DNA of 64,000 nucleotides from Deltaproteobacteria bacterium (GTDB lineage Bacteria; Myxococcota; Kuafuiibacteriia; Kuafuiibacteriales; Kuafuiibacteriaceae), in NCBI GenBank assembly GCA_011526105.1, contig WYAZ01000137.1, positions 1 through 64,000 of the forward strand, written 5' to 3'. The notes beneath the pieces were generated by a model that worked only from the letters and a program-made list of their open reading frames with translations, made no database searches and had not been told where the DNA came from. The translations under genes were made by a program, and so were the position numbers. Numbering within the stretch: position 1 is the stretch's first letter; every line of letters begins with the position of its first letter. Below are positions 8,975 through 17,694 of the stretch, piece after piece.

Positions 8975-9864
8975 ACGTCTCGGCTCCGGAGGATGTAAAA
9001 CGAGATGCCGGTGAAGACGAGCACGTGGGCGAAGACCAGCAAGACCGCGCTGCCCTGGAGCAACGAGATCCGAACGTCGAAGCGGCCCATCCAGACCTCC
9101 CCGAAACGGGAGAAGAGACCAAAGGTGCCCACCAAGAAGTGCGCGAAGCCCGCCACGAGCAGCACGACGAACGGTCGCGTGAAGGCGGTGGCGAAGATGG
9201 TGAAAAACGAGAGGTAGGCGAGCAGCACCAGCGACATGCCGAGCCACACCGCGGGCAGGTGCGGGAGCAGAGCCGCCACGTCCAGTTCGTTCACCCCGAA
9301 CCCGATCGCGAGCAAGACGAAGCTGGCGAGCAGCATCACCAGCACCGCGATCAGCCACTGACCGGCGAGTTTCCCGGCGAGGTAGGCGCTGCGATGAACC
9401 CGCTGAAAGAGGTAGCGCACGTAGCCCGTACCCAGGTCGGTCGAGATTCGGTCGTAGGAGATCAGAAGCAACAGCGGCGGGAGAGTGGTGGCGGTGACGA
9501 GCAGGCCGAGCGCGGCGGGCCAAGGGAGGTCACCCGCGCGCATGGCGAGCACGAGGGTCTCGGCCTCGCCGCCCGCCGCCCTCGCCATGGTCATGACCTC
9601 GGTGTCTATCCACGTCTGGAACTTGTCCGACTGGATAAAAGCGTCGAGCAGGGTCTTGGGGTCCATCAGGCCCGAGGTCGCCCCCAGCTCTTTGGTGATC
9701 TGCTCCTTGGCCGCCCGGAAGATCGAGAGGACGAGCGCGAAGGTCGCCGCCATGGTCCCCCCGTAGAGCACCGCCAAAAAGATCACCCGAAAGCCCAGCA
9801 CCATCGCCAGGAGCTCCGCGCGGGCGACGAGCCACGCCCCGCGGAGCCAAGAGGTCCTCGTCAT
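8971..9864 (-). CDS. ABC-2 type transporter permease
   Basis: A 297-residue integral membrane protein with six likely transmembrane helices: FRVIFLAVLYGGTMAATFAL near the N-terminus, then a roughly 90-residue extracytoplasmic loop, and five further hydrophobic segments such as WLIAVLVMLLASFVLLAIGF. This is the usual plan of ABC-2 permeases in which a large loop follows TM1. It forms the membrane part of the exporter whose ATPase overlaps it by 4 bp. The upstream esterase gene ends 10 bp away and may be in the same transcript. The transported compound is unknown. Confidence 0.9.
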   Translation of the reverse strand: MTRTSWLRGAWLVARAELLAMVLGFRVIFLAVLYGGTMAATFALVLSIFRAAKEQITKELGATSGLMDPKTLLDAFIQSDKFQTWIDTEVMTMARAAGGEAETLVLAMRAGDLPWPAALGLLVTATTLPPLLLLISYDRISTDLGTGYVRYLFQRVHRSAYLAGKLAGQWLIAVLVMLLASFVLLAIGFGVNELDVAALLPHLPAVWLGMSLVLLAYLSFFTIFATAFTRPFVVLLVAGFAHFLVGTFGLFSRFGEVWMGRFDVRISLLQGSAVLLVFAHVLVFTGISFYILRSRDV

Positions 9865-9874
9865 CGCGGCGCGC

Positions 9875-11794
9875 TCACTCGAGCAGCGCGCGCGGGACTT
9901 CGACCGGGCGCTTCGTGCGGAAGTTCGTCTCGACGTGCGCCATCAACTCCCAGAGCGCATCCTGGAAGCGGAAGCCATTCCCGTCGATGCCCTGGTGGTT
10001 GGTGTTGAAGTTCCCTGTGTTGCACTCGTGTTCGCGGCACTTCGAATCGGGGAACACGAGGATGAACTTGGCCCAGTCGCTCTGCTGCCTGCGCCGCGTG
10101 TTATCCACCGCCGATTGTCCCATGTACGCGAAGAAGAGATACGCGGAGGCCAGCAGGCTCGAGGACTCCATGCCCTGTCCGTGCAGAAAGTACAGCACCG
10201 GATAACGCTTCTCCGCGTTCTCCGGGAGGTGATAGCCCGGCGGGAAGACGATGCCGTAGGGTCGGTCTTCGCCGAGCGCCTCGGAACGGTACTGCTTCTC
10301 CTGGATGAGGTCGGTGAGTTCCTCATCGATCTGCTCGCTCATGTCGGGCTCGTAGAAGCGAGACTGCACGAAGTGAATGCTCGTGAGAAACCGGTGCAGG
10401 AGCTGGTCGGGGGGGCCCACGTGGTTCCCGTCGCCGCGGTTGATGTCTTGTTCCCGCGCATCCGGGTTGCCGTAGCGCACGTAGGCGTGCTGCCCCATCG
10501 CCTCTTTGGAGTAGTCGAGCTGCAGGAAGTCGAAGTTGGCCCCGCCGCTCATGGAGTTGAACGAGGTGTAGTCCCGGGCGACGGTGTGGCCCACGCGGCC
10601 CTGAAGCGCACCGAAGAGCCAGTTCGCGCCCGCCGCGCTCATGAGGAAGTCGCGGATGCCTGCGTCGGCCCAGATGCTCAGGCGCTCCAGCTGGCCGGCG
10701 TCCATGTTCTCGATGAGGAAGCGCGGGTTCTGCACGAAGTAGTTCAAGACGTTCGGGTTGTAGTCGAACTTCCCGTTGCCCTCGCCGAAGTCGCCGGTAT
10801 CTGGAAGTCCGTCGAGGCCGAAGTCGTCGTAAGCCTCGCCTTCGTCATACAGCCAGTTGCCCTTCTTTCCCGTGGGGTTCGTCTGCCAGTCGAAGTCGTC
10901 CGTCGGGTCCAAGCCGGTGTCAGAGAAACGCTCGGAGACGGTCTGCAGGATGGGCTCGGCGTAGTCGCGCCGACCGTTGCCGTTGAAGTCGACGGCGAGC
11001 ATCATCTCGAACGAGACCTCGGTGGGGCGTGTGGTGTCGAACTCGCCTTCGCTGGTGCGCGTGTCACAGACCACGACCACGTCGTAGAGGCCCTCGGGGT
11101 TGTACTCCTTGTGGAGTACGCCCTTCAGAATGGGCGGGTTCGCACACCGGTCGGCGTCGCTGCGCTCGAGATATTCGCGAGGAACACCCGGCGGAAGGTA
11201 CGGGGAGTCCGGGTTGTAGGTGAACGCATTGCCAAAGGCCAAGGTGAGGTCTTGAAACGACTCGCGCAGCGTGTTGCGCCCAAAGCTCCCGCCCCGGCCA
11301 GCCTCGACCCCTCGGAACCAGTGATTGAAGTCCTGCGAAGCCTCCAGCAAACGACCGCTGGGCTCGAGCTTCTCCACCCCTTCGACCGGTCCGCAGAACG
11401 GCGCGAGCGCCGGGTCGATGAGGTTGTCGATGTTCGCGACCAGCGTCTCGTAAGGGCAGAAGCCACCGAGGTGCGAGCGCGAGATGAGCCGCAGCATATA
11501 AGCCCAATCGACGAGCGGGACGCCGAGCATGCCCACCGAGTCGAAGAGCTCGGGACGCGAGAAGCCGAGGGCTCCGGCGCCGTGCGCGCCCATGGAGACG
11601 CCCATGATGGCGCGGTGGGTGAAGCAGGTCTTGTCAGCGTCGGCCGGCGAACACGTGATGAGACCAAACTCGTTGGTCTCCACCCGCTCCACTTTCTGGG
11701 GGGTGTCGTCGATGGGCGGCGGTTCGTCCCCGCAGGCGATGAAGGTACCGGCAATGGCTAAACTGGTCAGGAGACCGCGGATCATAAAGGGCAT
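9875..11794 (-). CDS. Esterase-like alpha/beta-hydrolase lipoprotein with permuted fold order
   Basis: A 639-residue lipoprotein (lipobox TFIAC, Cys 21; start ATG 11794, alternative ATG 11785). The nucleophile elbow GVSMGAHGA with Ser 67 and the following SRPELFDSVGMLG are typical of the esterase D/PF00756 family but occur almost at the N-terminus. The strands that normally precede them, PVLYFLHGQG (about 532) and FILVFPDSK (about 577), plus the helix ALWELMAHVETNFR, are at the very C-terminus. The middle holds EF-hand-like loops such as DFNGNGRRDYAE and a candidate catalytic His in RGDGNHVGPP. The simplest reading is a circular permutation of the hydrolase. Probably extracytoplasmic; substrate unknown. 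Confidence 0.82.
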   Translation of the reverse strand: MPFMIRGLLTSLAIAGTFIACGDEPPPIDDTPQKVERVETNEFGLITCSPADADKTCFTHRAIMGVSMGAHGAGALGFSRPELFDSVGMLGVPLVDWAYMLRLISRSHLGGFCPYETLVANIDNLIDPALAPFCGPVEGVEKLEPSGRLLEASQDFNHWFRGVEAGRGGSFGRNTLRESFQDLTLAFGNAFTYNPDSPYLPPGVPREYLERSDADRCANPPILKGVLHKEYNPEGLYDVVVVCDTRTSEGEFDTTRPTEVSFEMMLAVDFNGNGRRDYAEPILQTVSERFSDTGLDPTDDFDWQTNPTGKKGNWLYDEGEAYDDFGLDGLPDTGDFGEGNGKFDYNPNVLNYFVQNPRFLIENMDAGQLERLSIWADAGIRDFLMSAAGANWLFGALQGRVGHTVARDYTSFNSMSGGANFDFLQLDYSKEAMGQHAYVRYGNPDAREQDINRGDGNHVGPPDQLLHRFLTSIHFVQSRFYEPDMSEQIDEELTDLIQEKQYRSEALGEDRPYGIVFPPGYHLPENAEKRYPVLYFLHGQGMESSSLLASAYLFFAYMGQSAVDNTRRRQQSDWAKFILVFPDSKCREHECNTGNFNTNHQGIDGNGFRFQDALWELMAHVETNFRTKRPVEVPRALLE

Positions 11795-11868
11795 TTCTCG
11801 CTCGCAGGCGGGTGCTGTCAATCGTCCGAAGCGAGGGGAGACGCTGTAGGATTCAGTAGCTTAGCGCC

Positions 11869-12087
11869 TTACGATCCGGAGTCCCGCGAAGCCTTCGATC
11901 GATAGAAGAGCGTGATGGTCAGGCAGTGGAACTCGCTGTCGCTGGACTGAAGGACCTCCTTGTCCACGATCTCGATCCCCGGGTTCTCTTTGAGCCACTC
12001 CGTCACCGCTTCGCCGAGGCGTTCGCGGTCACGGGCCTTGGTCGCGGTGAAGACCTTCACGCCGTCGAAGGGAGTCATCGGATTCAC
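11869..12087 (-). CDS. Small conserved-looking protein, unknown function
   Basis: A 72-residue soluble protein with a mixed alpha/beta composition: VKVFTATKARDRERLGEAV, then IEIVDKEVLQSSD and FHCLTITLFYRS. The pattern of an N-terminal strand-helix followed by two strands suggests a small single-domain fold. The GTG at 12087 has GAGGA about 10 nt upstream; ATG 12078 is an alternative start. It follows the membrane-protein gene by 21 bp and is probably cotranscribed with it. Codon usage matches its neighbours, so I consider it a real gene, but I do not recognise the family. Confidence 0.6.
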   Translation of the reverse strand: MNPMTPFDGVKVFTATKARDRERLGEAVTEWLKENPGIEIVDKEVLQSSDSEFHCLTITLFYRSKASRDSGS

Positions 12088-12108
12088 GTCGCGTTCGTCC
12101 TCGGGCGC

Positions 12109-12672
12109 TCAGACCGTGCGCCGAAGCGGCCCTTTGTCGTCTGCAGGGTTGTCTTCGACCACTTCGGTCTCGAGGGGCTTTCTGGAGATGAGCTTGTAAC
12201 GCCGAAAGGAAGGCTCGAGGAAGAGCCGGCGGGTCACCTTGGGCGGGGTGTACGTGAACTCGATCTTCTGGGGCGCAAAGGTCCCGTGGATCACCGTGCG
12301 GTCCGCCGATAGGGTGAGCGTCAGTCGCGCGGTCACGGAGCCGTCGATCTCTTTTGCGACCTCCGGAGGAAACCCCTGATTCGTGATCATCTGGTGCCCG
12401 TGATCGGCGCGCGTCATGGCGAGACTCCGGCCTCGGAGCAACCCGTTGTACTCCTGAAATCCCCCCTTCATCATCCGCCGGCCTCGGACGAAAGGTCCGA
12501 ACTGCACCAAGGTGATGCGCTCGACTCGCCCCGGCGCCACATCCTCGTCGACGCGCTCCCAAGTACCGGTCACGGGGGTGAGGAATCCCCAGAGCATCCA
12601 GCCCAGAAACAGAGCAAAAAGGATGAGCAGAACGAGGTGCCAGACCTCGAGATGGAACGGTCCTATGATCAC
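12109..12672 (-). CDS. Single-pass membrane protein of unknown function
   Basis: 187 residues. The N-terminal segment WHLVLLILFALFLGWMLWGFL is one clear transmembrane helix, followed by a soluble domain rich in beta strands (ERITLVQFGPFVRGRRMMKGG, RLTLTLSADRTVIHGTF). I place the start at GTG 12672 (reading V-I-I-G-P-F) because a GAGG lies about 10 nt upstream and the longer open frame runs antisense into the EF-G gene with an unnatural composition. It is divergent from the EF-G gene with only 45 bp between the starts, so the two probably have back-to-back promoters. Function unknown. Confidence 0.7.
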   Translation of the reverse strand: MIIGPFHLEVWHLVLLILFALFLGWMLWGFLTPVTGTWERVDEDVAPGRVERITLVQFGPFVRGRRMMKGGFQEYNGLLRGRSLAMTRADHGHQMITNQGFPPEVAKEIDGSVTARLTLTLSADRTVIHGTFAPQKIEFTYTPPKVTRRLFLEPSFRRYKLISRKPLETEVVEDNPADDKGPLRRTV

Positions 12673-12717
12673 GAAAGAGCGACCTCGGCCGCAGATCCGG
12701 TATAGAGTCCGGCCGCC

Positions 12718-14778
12718 ATGGCCAGCAAGCCGTCTCGCATTCGTCGGATCCGCAACATCGGCATCGCGGCACACATAGATGCAGGCAAGACCACGGTTTC
12801 GGAGCGGATTCTGTTCTACACCGGCCGGATCCACAAGACCGGCGAGGTGCATGATGGTGCGGCCACCATGGACTGGATGGAGCAGGAGCGCGAGCGAGGC
12901 ATCACGATCACCGCTGCGGCGACCACCTGCGCCTGGAAAGAGCACGAGATCCACCTGATCGACACCCCGGGCCACGTCGACTTCACGGTCGAGGTCGAGC
13001 GATCGCTCCGGGTCCTCGACGGGGCCATTTCGGTGTTTTGTGCCGTCGGCGGGGTCGAGCCTCAGTCCGAGACGGTCTGGCGGCAGGCGACGCGTTGGAA
13101 GGTCCCGCGGTTGGCTTTCGTCAACAAGATGGACCGCATCGGTGCCAGCTTCGAGCGGGTGGTCACGGAGATGCGCGAGAAGCTCGGTGCCCACCCGGCC
13201 CCCATCCAGATCCCCATCGGGGCCGAGGACCGCTTCGAGGGTGTCATCGACCTGGTGCGGATGGAGAAGCTCACCTTCGAAGGCAAGCAAGGCGAGGAGC
13301 TGGTTCGCAGCCCCATCCCGGAAGCGCTGCGAGGCGAGGCCGAGGAGGCCAAAGAGCAGCTCATCGAGGCGCTCGCCGACGTCGACGACGGCATCGCGGA
13401 GGCCTTCTTGGGCGGCGAGACCATTGCACCCGAACGCATCATCGAGGTGCTCCGCAAGGCCACTTGCGAGAATCGACTTCAGCCCGTCCTTTGCGGATCA
13501 GCGTTGCGCAACAAGGGCGTGCTCGCTCTGCTCGACGCGATCGTCGACTACCTTCCCTCGCCGGTGGACGTCCCGCCCATGCTCGGAACCCATCCGACCA
13601 CCGGCGTTGCGGAGTCCCGACCACCCGAGATTGCGGCGCCGTTCTCCGCCCTCGCCTTCAAGGTCGCCATGGACGAGGGCCGCCGCCACGTCTACCTGCG
13701 CGTCTACTCAGGCCGCATCGAACCGGGAAAAGAGTTCTTGAACGCCTCCACCGGTCACAAGGAGAAGATCGCGCGTCTGTTCAAGGTGCACGCCAACAAG
13801 AAAGAGCGCCTCGATGAAGCGTTGCCGGGAGACCTGGTGCTCGCGGCGGGCCTGCGCTTTGCGCGAACCGGCGAGACCTTGTGCGACGAGAAGCACCCCA
13901 TCGTCTTCGAGCGCATGGATTTTCTGAAGCCGGTCATCTCGCTCGCGCTCGAGCCCAAGCAGAACAAGGACCTCGAGAAGCTCGAAGAGTCTCTGAAGAA
14001 GCTCGCCGACGAAGACCCCACGGTGGAGCTGCGCCGCGACGAAGACACCGGCCAGACCTTGTTGGCGGCAATGGGTGAGCTCCACCTCGAGATCTTGGTC
14101 GAGCGCCTTCGCACCGACTTCGGCGTCGAAGTCAACACGGGCAAGCCGAGCGTGGTCTTCAGGGAGACCATCCGTGCGGAGAAGGAGCTCGAGGAGCGTT
14201 TCGAGCGCGCGCTCAGCGAAGACGGGGAGCAGCGAATCTTTGCCGCGGTGAAGGTTCGAATTCGGCCGCTCGAACGTGGCGCGGGCCAAAGCTTCGACGA
14301 CGCTCGCCCGGAGGACAACCGCACCCTACACGTCCTGTCCGACAAGGAGCTCGAAGCGGTTCGACTCGGCTCGCTCGAGGCCCTCGAGGCGGGCCCCATC
14401 GACTCCTACCCGGTGCAGGACGTCGGCATCACGTTGCTCGCGGTCGAGAAGCGCCCGCAAGAGACCACCGAGATCGCACTGCGCGTGGCCGCCGCAAACG
14501 CGGTGCGCCGCGCCATGAAGGAAGCCAACCCGACCACGCTGTCGCCGCTGATGAAGCTCGAGGTCGTCGTGCCGGAGCCGGTCGTTGGTTCGGTCGTCGG
14601 CGATCTCTCTTCACGCGGCGCGCGCATCGAAGGCGTCTCGCCCGAAGGCGACCGGAGTGTGGTCCGCGCCATCGCGCCGCTGACCAAGATGTTCGGCTAT
14701 TCCACCGCGCTGCGTTCCATGAGCGAAGGCCGCGGCACTTTCTCGATGCACTTCTCGCGCTTCGACGCGCTCGATTAG
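12718..14778 (+). CDS. fusA: Elongation factor G paralogue with atypical domain IV
   Basis: A 686-residue translational GTPase. The G domain is intact: [28 protein letters not shown]. Domains II-III and the C-terminal [14 protein letters not shown] of domain V match EF-G. Domain IV differs: the loop that in canonical EF-G carries the QSGGxGQ motif and reaches into the decoding centre reads [19 protein letters not shown] instead. The gene is also not beside rpsL, rpsG or tuf. It is therefore likely a paralogue (for example a recycling or stress-type EF-G), not the main translocase. EF-G is known to act on the ribosome in translocation and, with RRF, in recycling. The gene symbol is generic. 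Confidence 0.88.
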   Translation: MASKPSRIRRIRNIGIAAHIDAGKTTVSERILFYTGRIHKTGEVHDGAATMDWMEQERERGITITAAATTCAWKEHEIHLIDTPGHVDFTVEVERSLRVLDGAISVFCAVGGVEPQSETVWRQATRWKVPRLAFVNKMDRIGASFERVVTEMREKLGAHPAPIQIPIGAEDRFEGVIDLVRMEKLTFEGKQGEELVRSPIPEALRGEAEEAKEQLIEALADVDDGIAEAFLGGETIAPERIIEVLRKATCENRLQPVLCGSALRNKGVLALLDAIVDYLPSPVDVPPMLGTHPTTGVAESRPPEIAAPFSALAFKVAMDEGRRHVYLRVYSGRIEPGKEFLNASTGHKEKIARLFKVHANKKERLDEALPGDLVLAAGLRFARTGETLCDEKHPIVFERMDFLKPVISLALEPKQNKDLEKLEESLKKLADEDPTVELRRDEDTGQTLLAAMGELHLEILVERLRTDFGVEVNTGKPSVVFRETIRAEKELEERFERALSEDGEQRIFAAVKVRIRPLERGAGQSFDDARPEDNRTLHVLSDKELEAVRLGSLEALEAGPIDSYPVQDVGITLLAVEKRPQETTEIALRVAAANAVRRAMKEANPTTLSPLMKLEVVVPEPVVGSVVGDLSSRGARIEGVSPEGDRSVVRAIAPLTKMFGYSTALRSMSEGRGTFSMHFSRFDALD

Positions 14779-14783
14779 ATCCG

Positions 14784-14856
14784 GAGGTGCGGGGACCGAG
14801 GCCGAGTGAGGCCGTGCGGTGGGCGTCCTGCTTAACGTGGTCGACCCCCCACCTTC
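14784..14856. repeat. 73-bp direct repeat, copy 1
   Basis: Begins GAGGTGCGGGGACCGAGG and ends CCACCTTC; it matches the copy at 14945-15017 at 71 of 73 positions (T/G and C/T differences). The core GTGGGCGTCCTGCTTAACGT is identical in both. It starts 6 bp after the EF-G stop codon. It looks like an intergenic repeat family member. Confidence 0.85.
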
Positions 14857-14944
14857 GCTCACGCTCGGCGGGTCCCCCCACTCGCGCGGACGCCCGCGGG
14901 ACGGATTCGCTTCGTCGTCGGGAACGGACGTGACGCTCGAGTGA

Positions 14945-15017
14945 GAGGTGCGGGGACCGAGGCCGAGGGAGGCCGTGCGGTGGGCGTCCTGCTTAACGTG
15001 GTCGACCCTCCACCTTC
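14945..15017. repeat. 73-bp direct repeat, copy 2
   Basis: Second copy of the 14784-14856 sequence, offset by 161 bp, with two substitutions. The intervening 88 bp are not repeated. Two copies only, so this is not a CRISPR array. Confidence 0.85.
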
Positions 15018-15084
15018 TCCATGATGTTCGCGCTTGCACGCACCCGACTGGCGCCCGCCGATCTCGACGTGATACGCCTGGTCG

Positions 15085-15441
15085 ATGCGGACCGCGGCGA
15101 TGAGCCTCCTCTTCGCGCTCTCGTGGCCGCTAGAGGGCTGCGACCCCTGCAGCGGCTTGGTCTCGGGGCCCTGCGACGCACCGATTCGTCTCGTTGTGCG
15201 AGATGCGAATACGGGCGTCGTGATTCGCGAGGCCGCAGTCTCGGGTGCCCCCGGCTCGTGCATCGACGGTCGCTGCGAGGTGCAAGGACGCGGGAGCGGA
15301 GCGGGCCGCTACGAACTCTCCGTGTCCGCGCCAGGCTATGTCGCGCAGAGCATCACGGTCGACGTGCCCGAGGTCGAAGAAGAAGGTTGCTTTGGCTGTG
15401 GATACGAGACCGTCGAGATGGACGTCCAGCTCCAGCCGTAG
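15085..15441 (+). CDS. Small lipoprotein with carboxypeptidase-regulatory-like (Ig-type) domain
   Basis: 118 residues. A short hydrophobic leader SLLFALSWPLEGC ends in a plausible lipobox (PLEGC). The mature part, RLVVRDANTGVVIREAAVSG through GRYELSVSAPGYVAQSITVDV, is the pattern of a seven-stranded carboxypeptidase regulatory-like domain, a stalk or adhesion module of surface proteins. Six cysteines in the mature chain may form disulfides. ATG 15085 or 15100 could start it. It ends 13 bp before the convergent lpxC stop. Function unknown. Confidence 0.65.
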   Translation: MRTAAMSLLFALSWPLEGCDPCSGLVSGPCDAPIRLVVRDANTGVVIREAAVSGAPGSCIDGRCEVQGRGSGAGRYELSVSAPGYVAQSITVDVPEVEEEGCFGCGYETVEMDVQLQP

Positions 15442-15454
15442 GCCAGTGCAGCTC

Positions 15455-16390
15455 TCAGGCGCGAGCGGGGACCCGCAAGGCCGCCAGTTCTGGGAGGCGG
15501 ATCTTCGCGACGTCGAGCTCGGCCCGCTGGCGGAACTCGCGAATCTCGTAGGCTCTGGGCGTAGCCAGGAGCTTGTGCAGCAGAGCTGCGGTCAGTGCAT
15601 GACCCGCACGCACCGCCTCGAAGCGGCCGATGATAGGCGCGCCGAGCAGCGAGAGATCACCGAGCGCGTCGAGCACCTTGTGGCGGACGAATTCGTCTGG
15701 GTATCGAAGACCGTCGGGGTTCTGCACGCAGAAGTCGTCGATGACCACTGCGTTGTCCAAGCTGCCGCCGCGAGCGAAGCCTGCCGCCTTCAAGGCCGCG
15801 ACCTCGCGCGCGAAGCCGAAGGTCCGTGCGCGACTCACTTCATGCAAGAAGCTGCGGTCCGACAGCACGAACTCGCAGCGCTGCTTGCCGACAACGGGGT
15901 GCGGAAAATCGATGGAGAAGTCGATGGCGAAACAGTCGTGCGGCCGAAGCGCGACGCTGCGATCGCCGTCCGTGATGCGGACCGTCTTCTTGACGACAAA
16001 GAAGCGCTTGGGGCGGCTGCGCTGGGCGACGGTGCCGCCACCAGAGAGGATCATGCGCACGAAAGGCTCGGCCGAGCCGTCCAGGATGGGGACCTCGGGT
16101 CCGTCGACCTCGATGCGGGCGTTGTCGATCCCGAGGCCGTAAAGCGCGGCCAGCAAGTGCTCGACGGTGCCGATGGTGACTCCGTCGCGCCCGAGGGTCG
16201 TGGCGAGACGGCTGTCTACGACGTGGTGGACATCCGCGGGGACCTCGACCTTCGACTCGAGGTCGCTCCGAACGAAGACCAGACCAGTTCCAGGGGAAGC
16301 GGGGAGGACGGTCACGCGGGATGGGTTTCCGGAGTGAATGCCCACCCCCTCCGCCCAGACTCGCCGACTCACAGTGCGTTGAAAAAACAC
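15455..16390 (-). CDS. lpxC: UDP-3-O-acyl-N-acetylglucosamine deacetylase
   Basis: LpxC carries out the committed step of lipid A synthesis, removing the acetyl group from UDP-3-O-acyl-GlcNAc in a zinc-dependent reaction. Visible family motifs: AEGVGIHSG near the N-terminus, TVEHLLAAL (a zinc-binding His), ILDGSAEPF, SRARTFGF, and YPDEFVRHKVLDALGDL with the other zinc ligands, then GHALTAALLHKLL. I prefer GTG 16390 over the upstream GTG 16411: it yields MFFQRTVSRR, aligning with the usual LpxC N-terminus, and has GAAGGG about 9 nt upstream. It lies downstream of ruvB on the same strand, but a 251-bp gap with a candidate promoter suggests separate transcription. Length (311 aa) is normal. Confidence 0.95.
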   Translation of the reverse strand: MFFQRTVSRRVWAEGVGIHSGNPSRVTVLPASPGTGLVFVRSDLESKVEVPADVHHVVDSRLATTLGRDGVTIGTVEHLLAALYGLGIDNARIEVDGPEVPILDGSAEPFVRMILSGGGTVAQRSRPKRFFVVKKTVRITDGDRSVALRPHDCFAIDFSIDFPHPVVGKQRCEFVLSDRSFLHEVSRARTFGFAREVAALKAAGFARGGSLDNAVVIDDFCVQNPDGLRYPDEFVRHKVLDALGDLSLLGAPIIGRFEAVRAGHALTAALLHKLLATPRAYEIREFRQRAELDVAKIRLPELAALRVPARA

Positions 16391-16451
16391 GCGTTCTGCC
16401 CTTCTCCCCACCAGCCCTGGCCTCGCGGAAACCTCCGCACAGGTCAGAGGC

Positions 16452-16479
16452 GTGACGACTTCGTCACACCTTCGGTTCC
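16452..16479 (-). promoter_or_regulatory. Candidate ECF-type promoter with overlapping palindrome, upstream of lpxC
   Basis: Read on the minus strand: GGAACC (16479-16474), a 16-bp spacer, then CGTC (16457-16454), the general form of ECF sigma promoters. The -10 part lies inside a perfect dyad GTGACGA-ag-TCGTCAC (16467-16452). The lpxC GTG would be about 55 nt downstream. Envelope-stress control of lipid A synthesis would make sense, but this is inference from motif shape only. Confidence 0.4.
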
Positions 16480-16641
16480 CGCTGACCCACCTAAGCTAGA
16501 TTCATTCCACTGGCATCATGTCGCGGCGCGCCACGGGTATTGGGCCCAACCCGGCGTTTACACTGTCGCAAGTTATACACAGGTCGGCCAAGGTGGTTGT
16601 CGCAATTTCGCGACACCCAAGCCCCTGAAATGCCCCGAGGA

Positions 16642-17682
16642 TCAGTGGATGAGCGGACGGCCCAGGTGCTGATAGGCGCGTGGGGTGGCCACCCGACCGC
16701 GTGGGGTTCGAGCCAGAAAGCCCTCCTTCAGGAGGAACGGCTCGACCACAAACTCGATGGTGCTCGCATCCTCTCCGATGGAGGCGGCCAGAGTATCGAG
16801 GCCGACCGGCCCCCCGCCGAAGCGATCGACGAGGGCCACGAGCAGGCGCCGGTCGAGCTCGTCGAAACCCGCCGCGTCCACGTCCAGCCGATCGAGACCG
16901 ACCTTCGCGATCTCCTCGGTCACGCGGCCATCGCCGAGCACCTCCGCGAAGTCGCGAAGGCGCCGAAGCAGGCGATTGGCAATCCGCGGGGTGCCGCGCG
17001 CCCGAGTCGCGACCTCGTGCGCGGCCCGCTCCTCGAGCGTGACCCCGAGGAGTCGCGCCGAGCGGCGAACGATCTCCACCAGCTCCGCGGTCTCATAGAA
17101 GTCGAGACGCCCCACGAAGCCAAAGCGGTCCCGAAGCGGCGAAGACAAGAGGCCCGTACGCGTCGTGGCGCCAATCAAGGTAAACGGAGGGAGCGGGAGC
17201 GTCATCGTGCGCGCATGCGGGCCATCGCCAATGACGACGTCGAAGCGGAAGTCTTCCATCGCCGGATAGAGGTTCTCTTCCACCGCCGGCGTCAGGCGGT
17301 GGATCTCGTCGATGAAGAGGATCTCGTGCGCCTGCAAGTTCGTGAGGATGCCGGCGAGGTCACCCTTCTTTTCGATGGCCGGCCCGCTGGTGACATGAAT
17401 GGCCACGCCCATCTCCTCGCCAATGATGTGAGCGAGCGAGGTCTTGCCGAGCCCCGGGGGACCGCAGAAGAGCATGTGATCGACCGCTTCGTTCCGACCA
17501 CGCGCCGCCTGCACCATGACGCGCAGGTTCTCTTTCAAGCGGCGCTGTCCGACGTACTCGTCGAAGCGTCGCGGCCGAAGCCTCGCTTCGTCGAGCAGAT
17601 CCGCCGGCCGGCGCTCTCCCGACACCTCTCGGGTGGGCGCTGCATCATCCTCGGCGGTCACTCGGCCTGTATACCAAATCAA
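16642..17682 (-). CDS. ruvB: Holliday junction branch migration ATPase RuvB
   Basis: RuvB is the hexameric AAA+ motor that, with RuvA, drives branch migration of Holliday junctions in recombination and repair. Motifs: [11 protein letters not shown] at the N-terminus, Walker [12 protein letters not shown], Walker [10 protein letters not shown], sensor [18 protein letters not shown] with the arginine finger region, and the winged-helix C-terminus ending [16 protein letters not shown]. The full frame opens with TTG at 17682 (12 bp after ruvA ends); GTG 17661 is an alternative giving VTAEDDAAP. It is the last gene of the yebC-ruvC-ruvA-ruvB run. About 346 residues, normal for the family. Confidence 0.97.
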   Translation of the reverse strand: MIWYTGRVTAEDDAAPTREVSGERRPADLLDEARLRPRRFDEYVGQRRLKENLRVMVQAARGRNEAVDHMLFCGPPGLGKTSLAHIIGEEMGVAIHVTSGPAIEKKGDLAGILTNLQAHEILFIDEIHRLTPAVEENLYPAMEDFRFDVVIGDGPHARTMTLPLPPFTLIGATTRTGLLSSPLRDRFGFVGRLDFYETAELVEIVRRSARLLGVTLEERAAHEVATRARGTPRIANRLLRRLRDFAEVLGDGRVTEEIAKVGLDRLDVDAAGFDELDRRLLVALVDRFGGGPVGLDTLAASIGEDASTIEFVVEPFLLKEGFLARTPRGRVATPRAYQHLGRPLIH

Positions 17683-17694
17683 CCGCCAGGAGTG

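Larger units (their letters stand above)
14779..15084. other. Intergenic region dominated by two direct repeats
   Basis: 306 bases between the EF-G paralogue and a small lipoprotein gene. About half is the pair of 73-bp repeats listed separately. I see no tRNA, no coding frame with a ribosome-binding site, and no clear terminator. Confidence 0.6.

Noticed and set aside
9935-11761. 608-codon plus-strand frame antisense to the esterase gene
   Set aside because: Val/Glu/Arg-rich mirror translation without motifs; the minus strand has clear lipobox and nucleophile elbow.
12673-13290. N-terminal extension of the small membrane protein through the EF-G gene
   Set aside because: The extension is antisense to EF-G and has no domain pattern; GTG 12672 places the TM helix at the N-terminus.
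14784-15017. CRISPR array
   Set aside because: Only two 73-bp copies, no uniform spacers, no cas genes.
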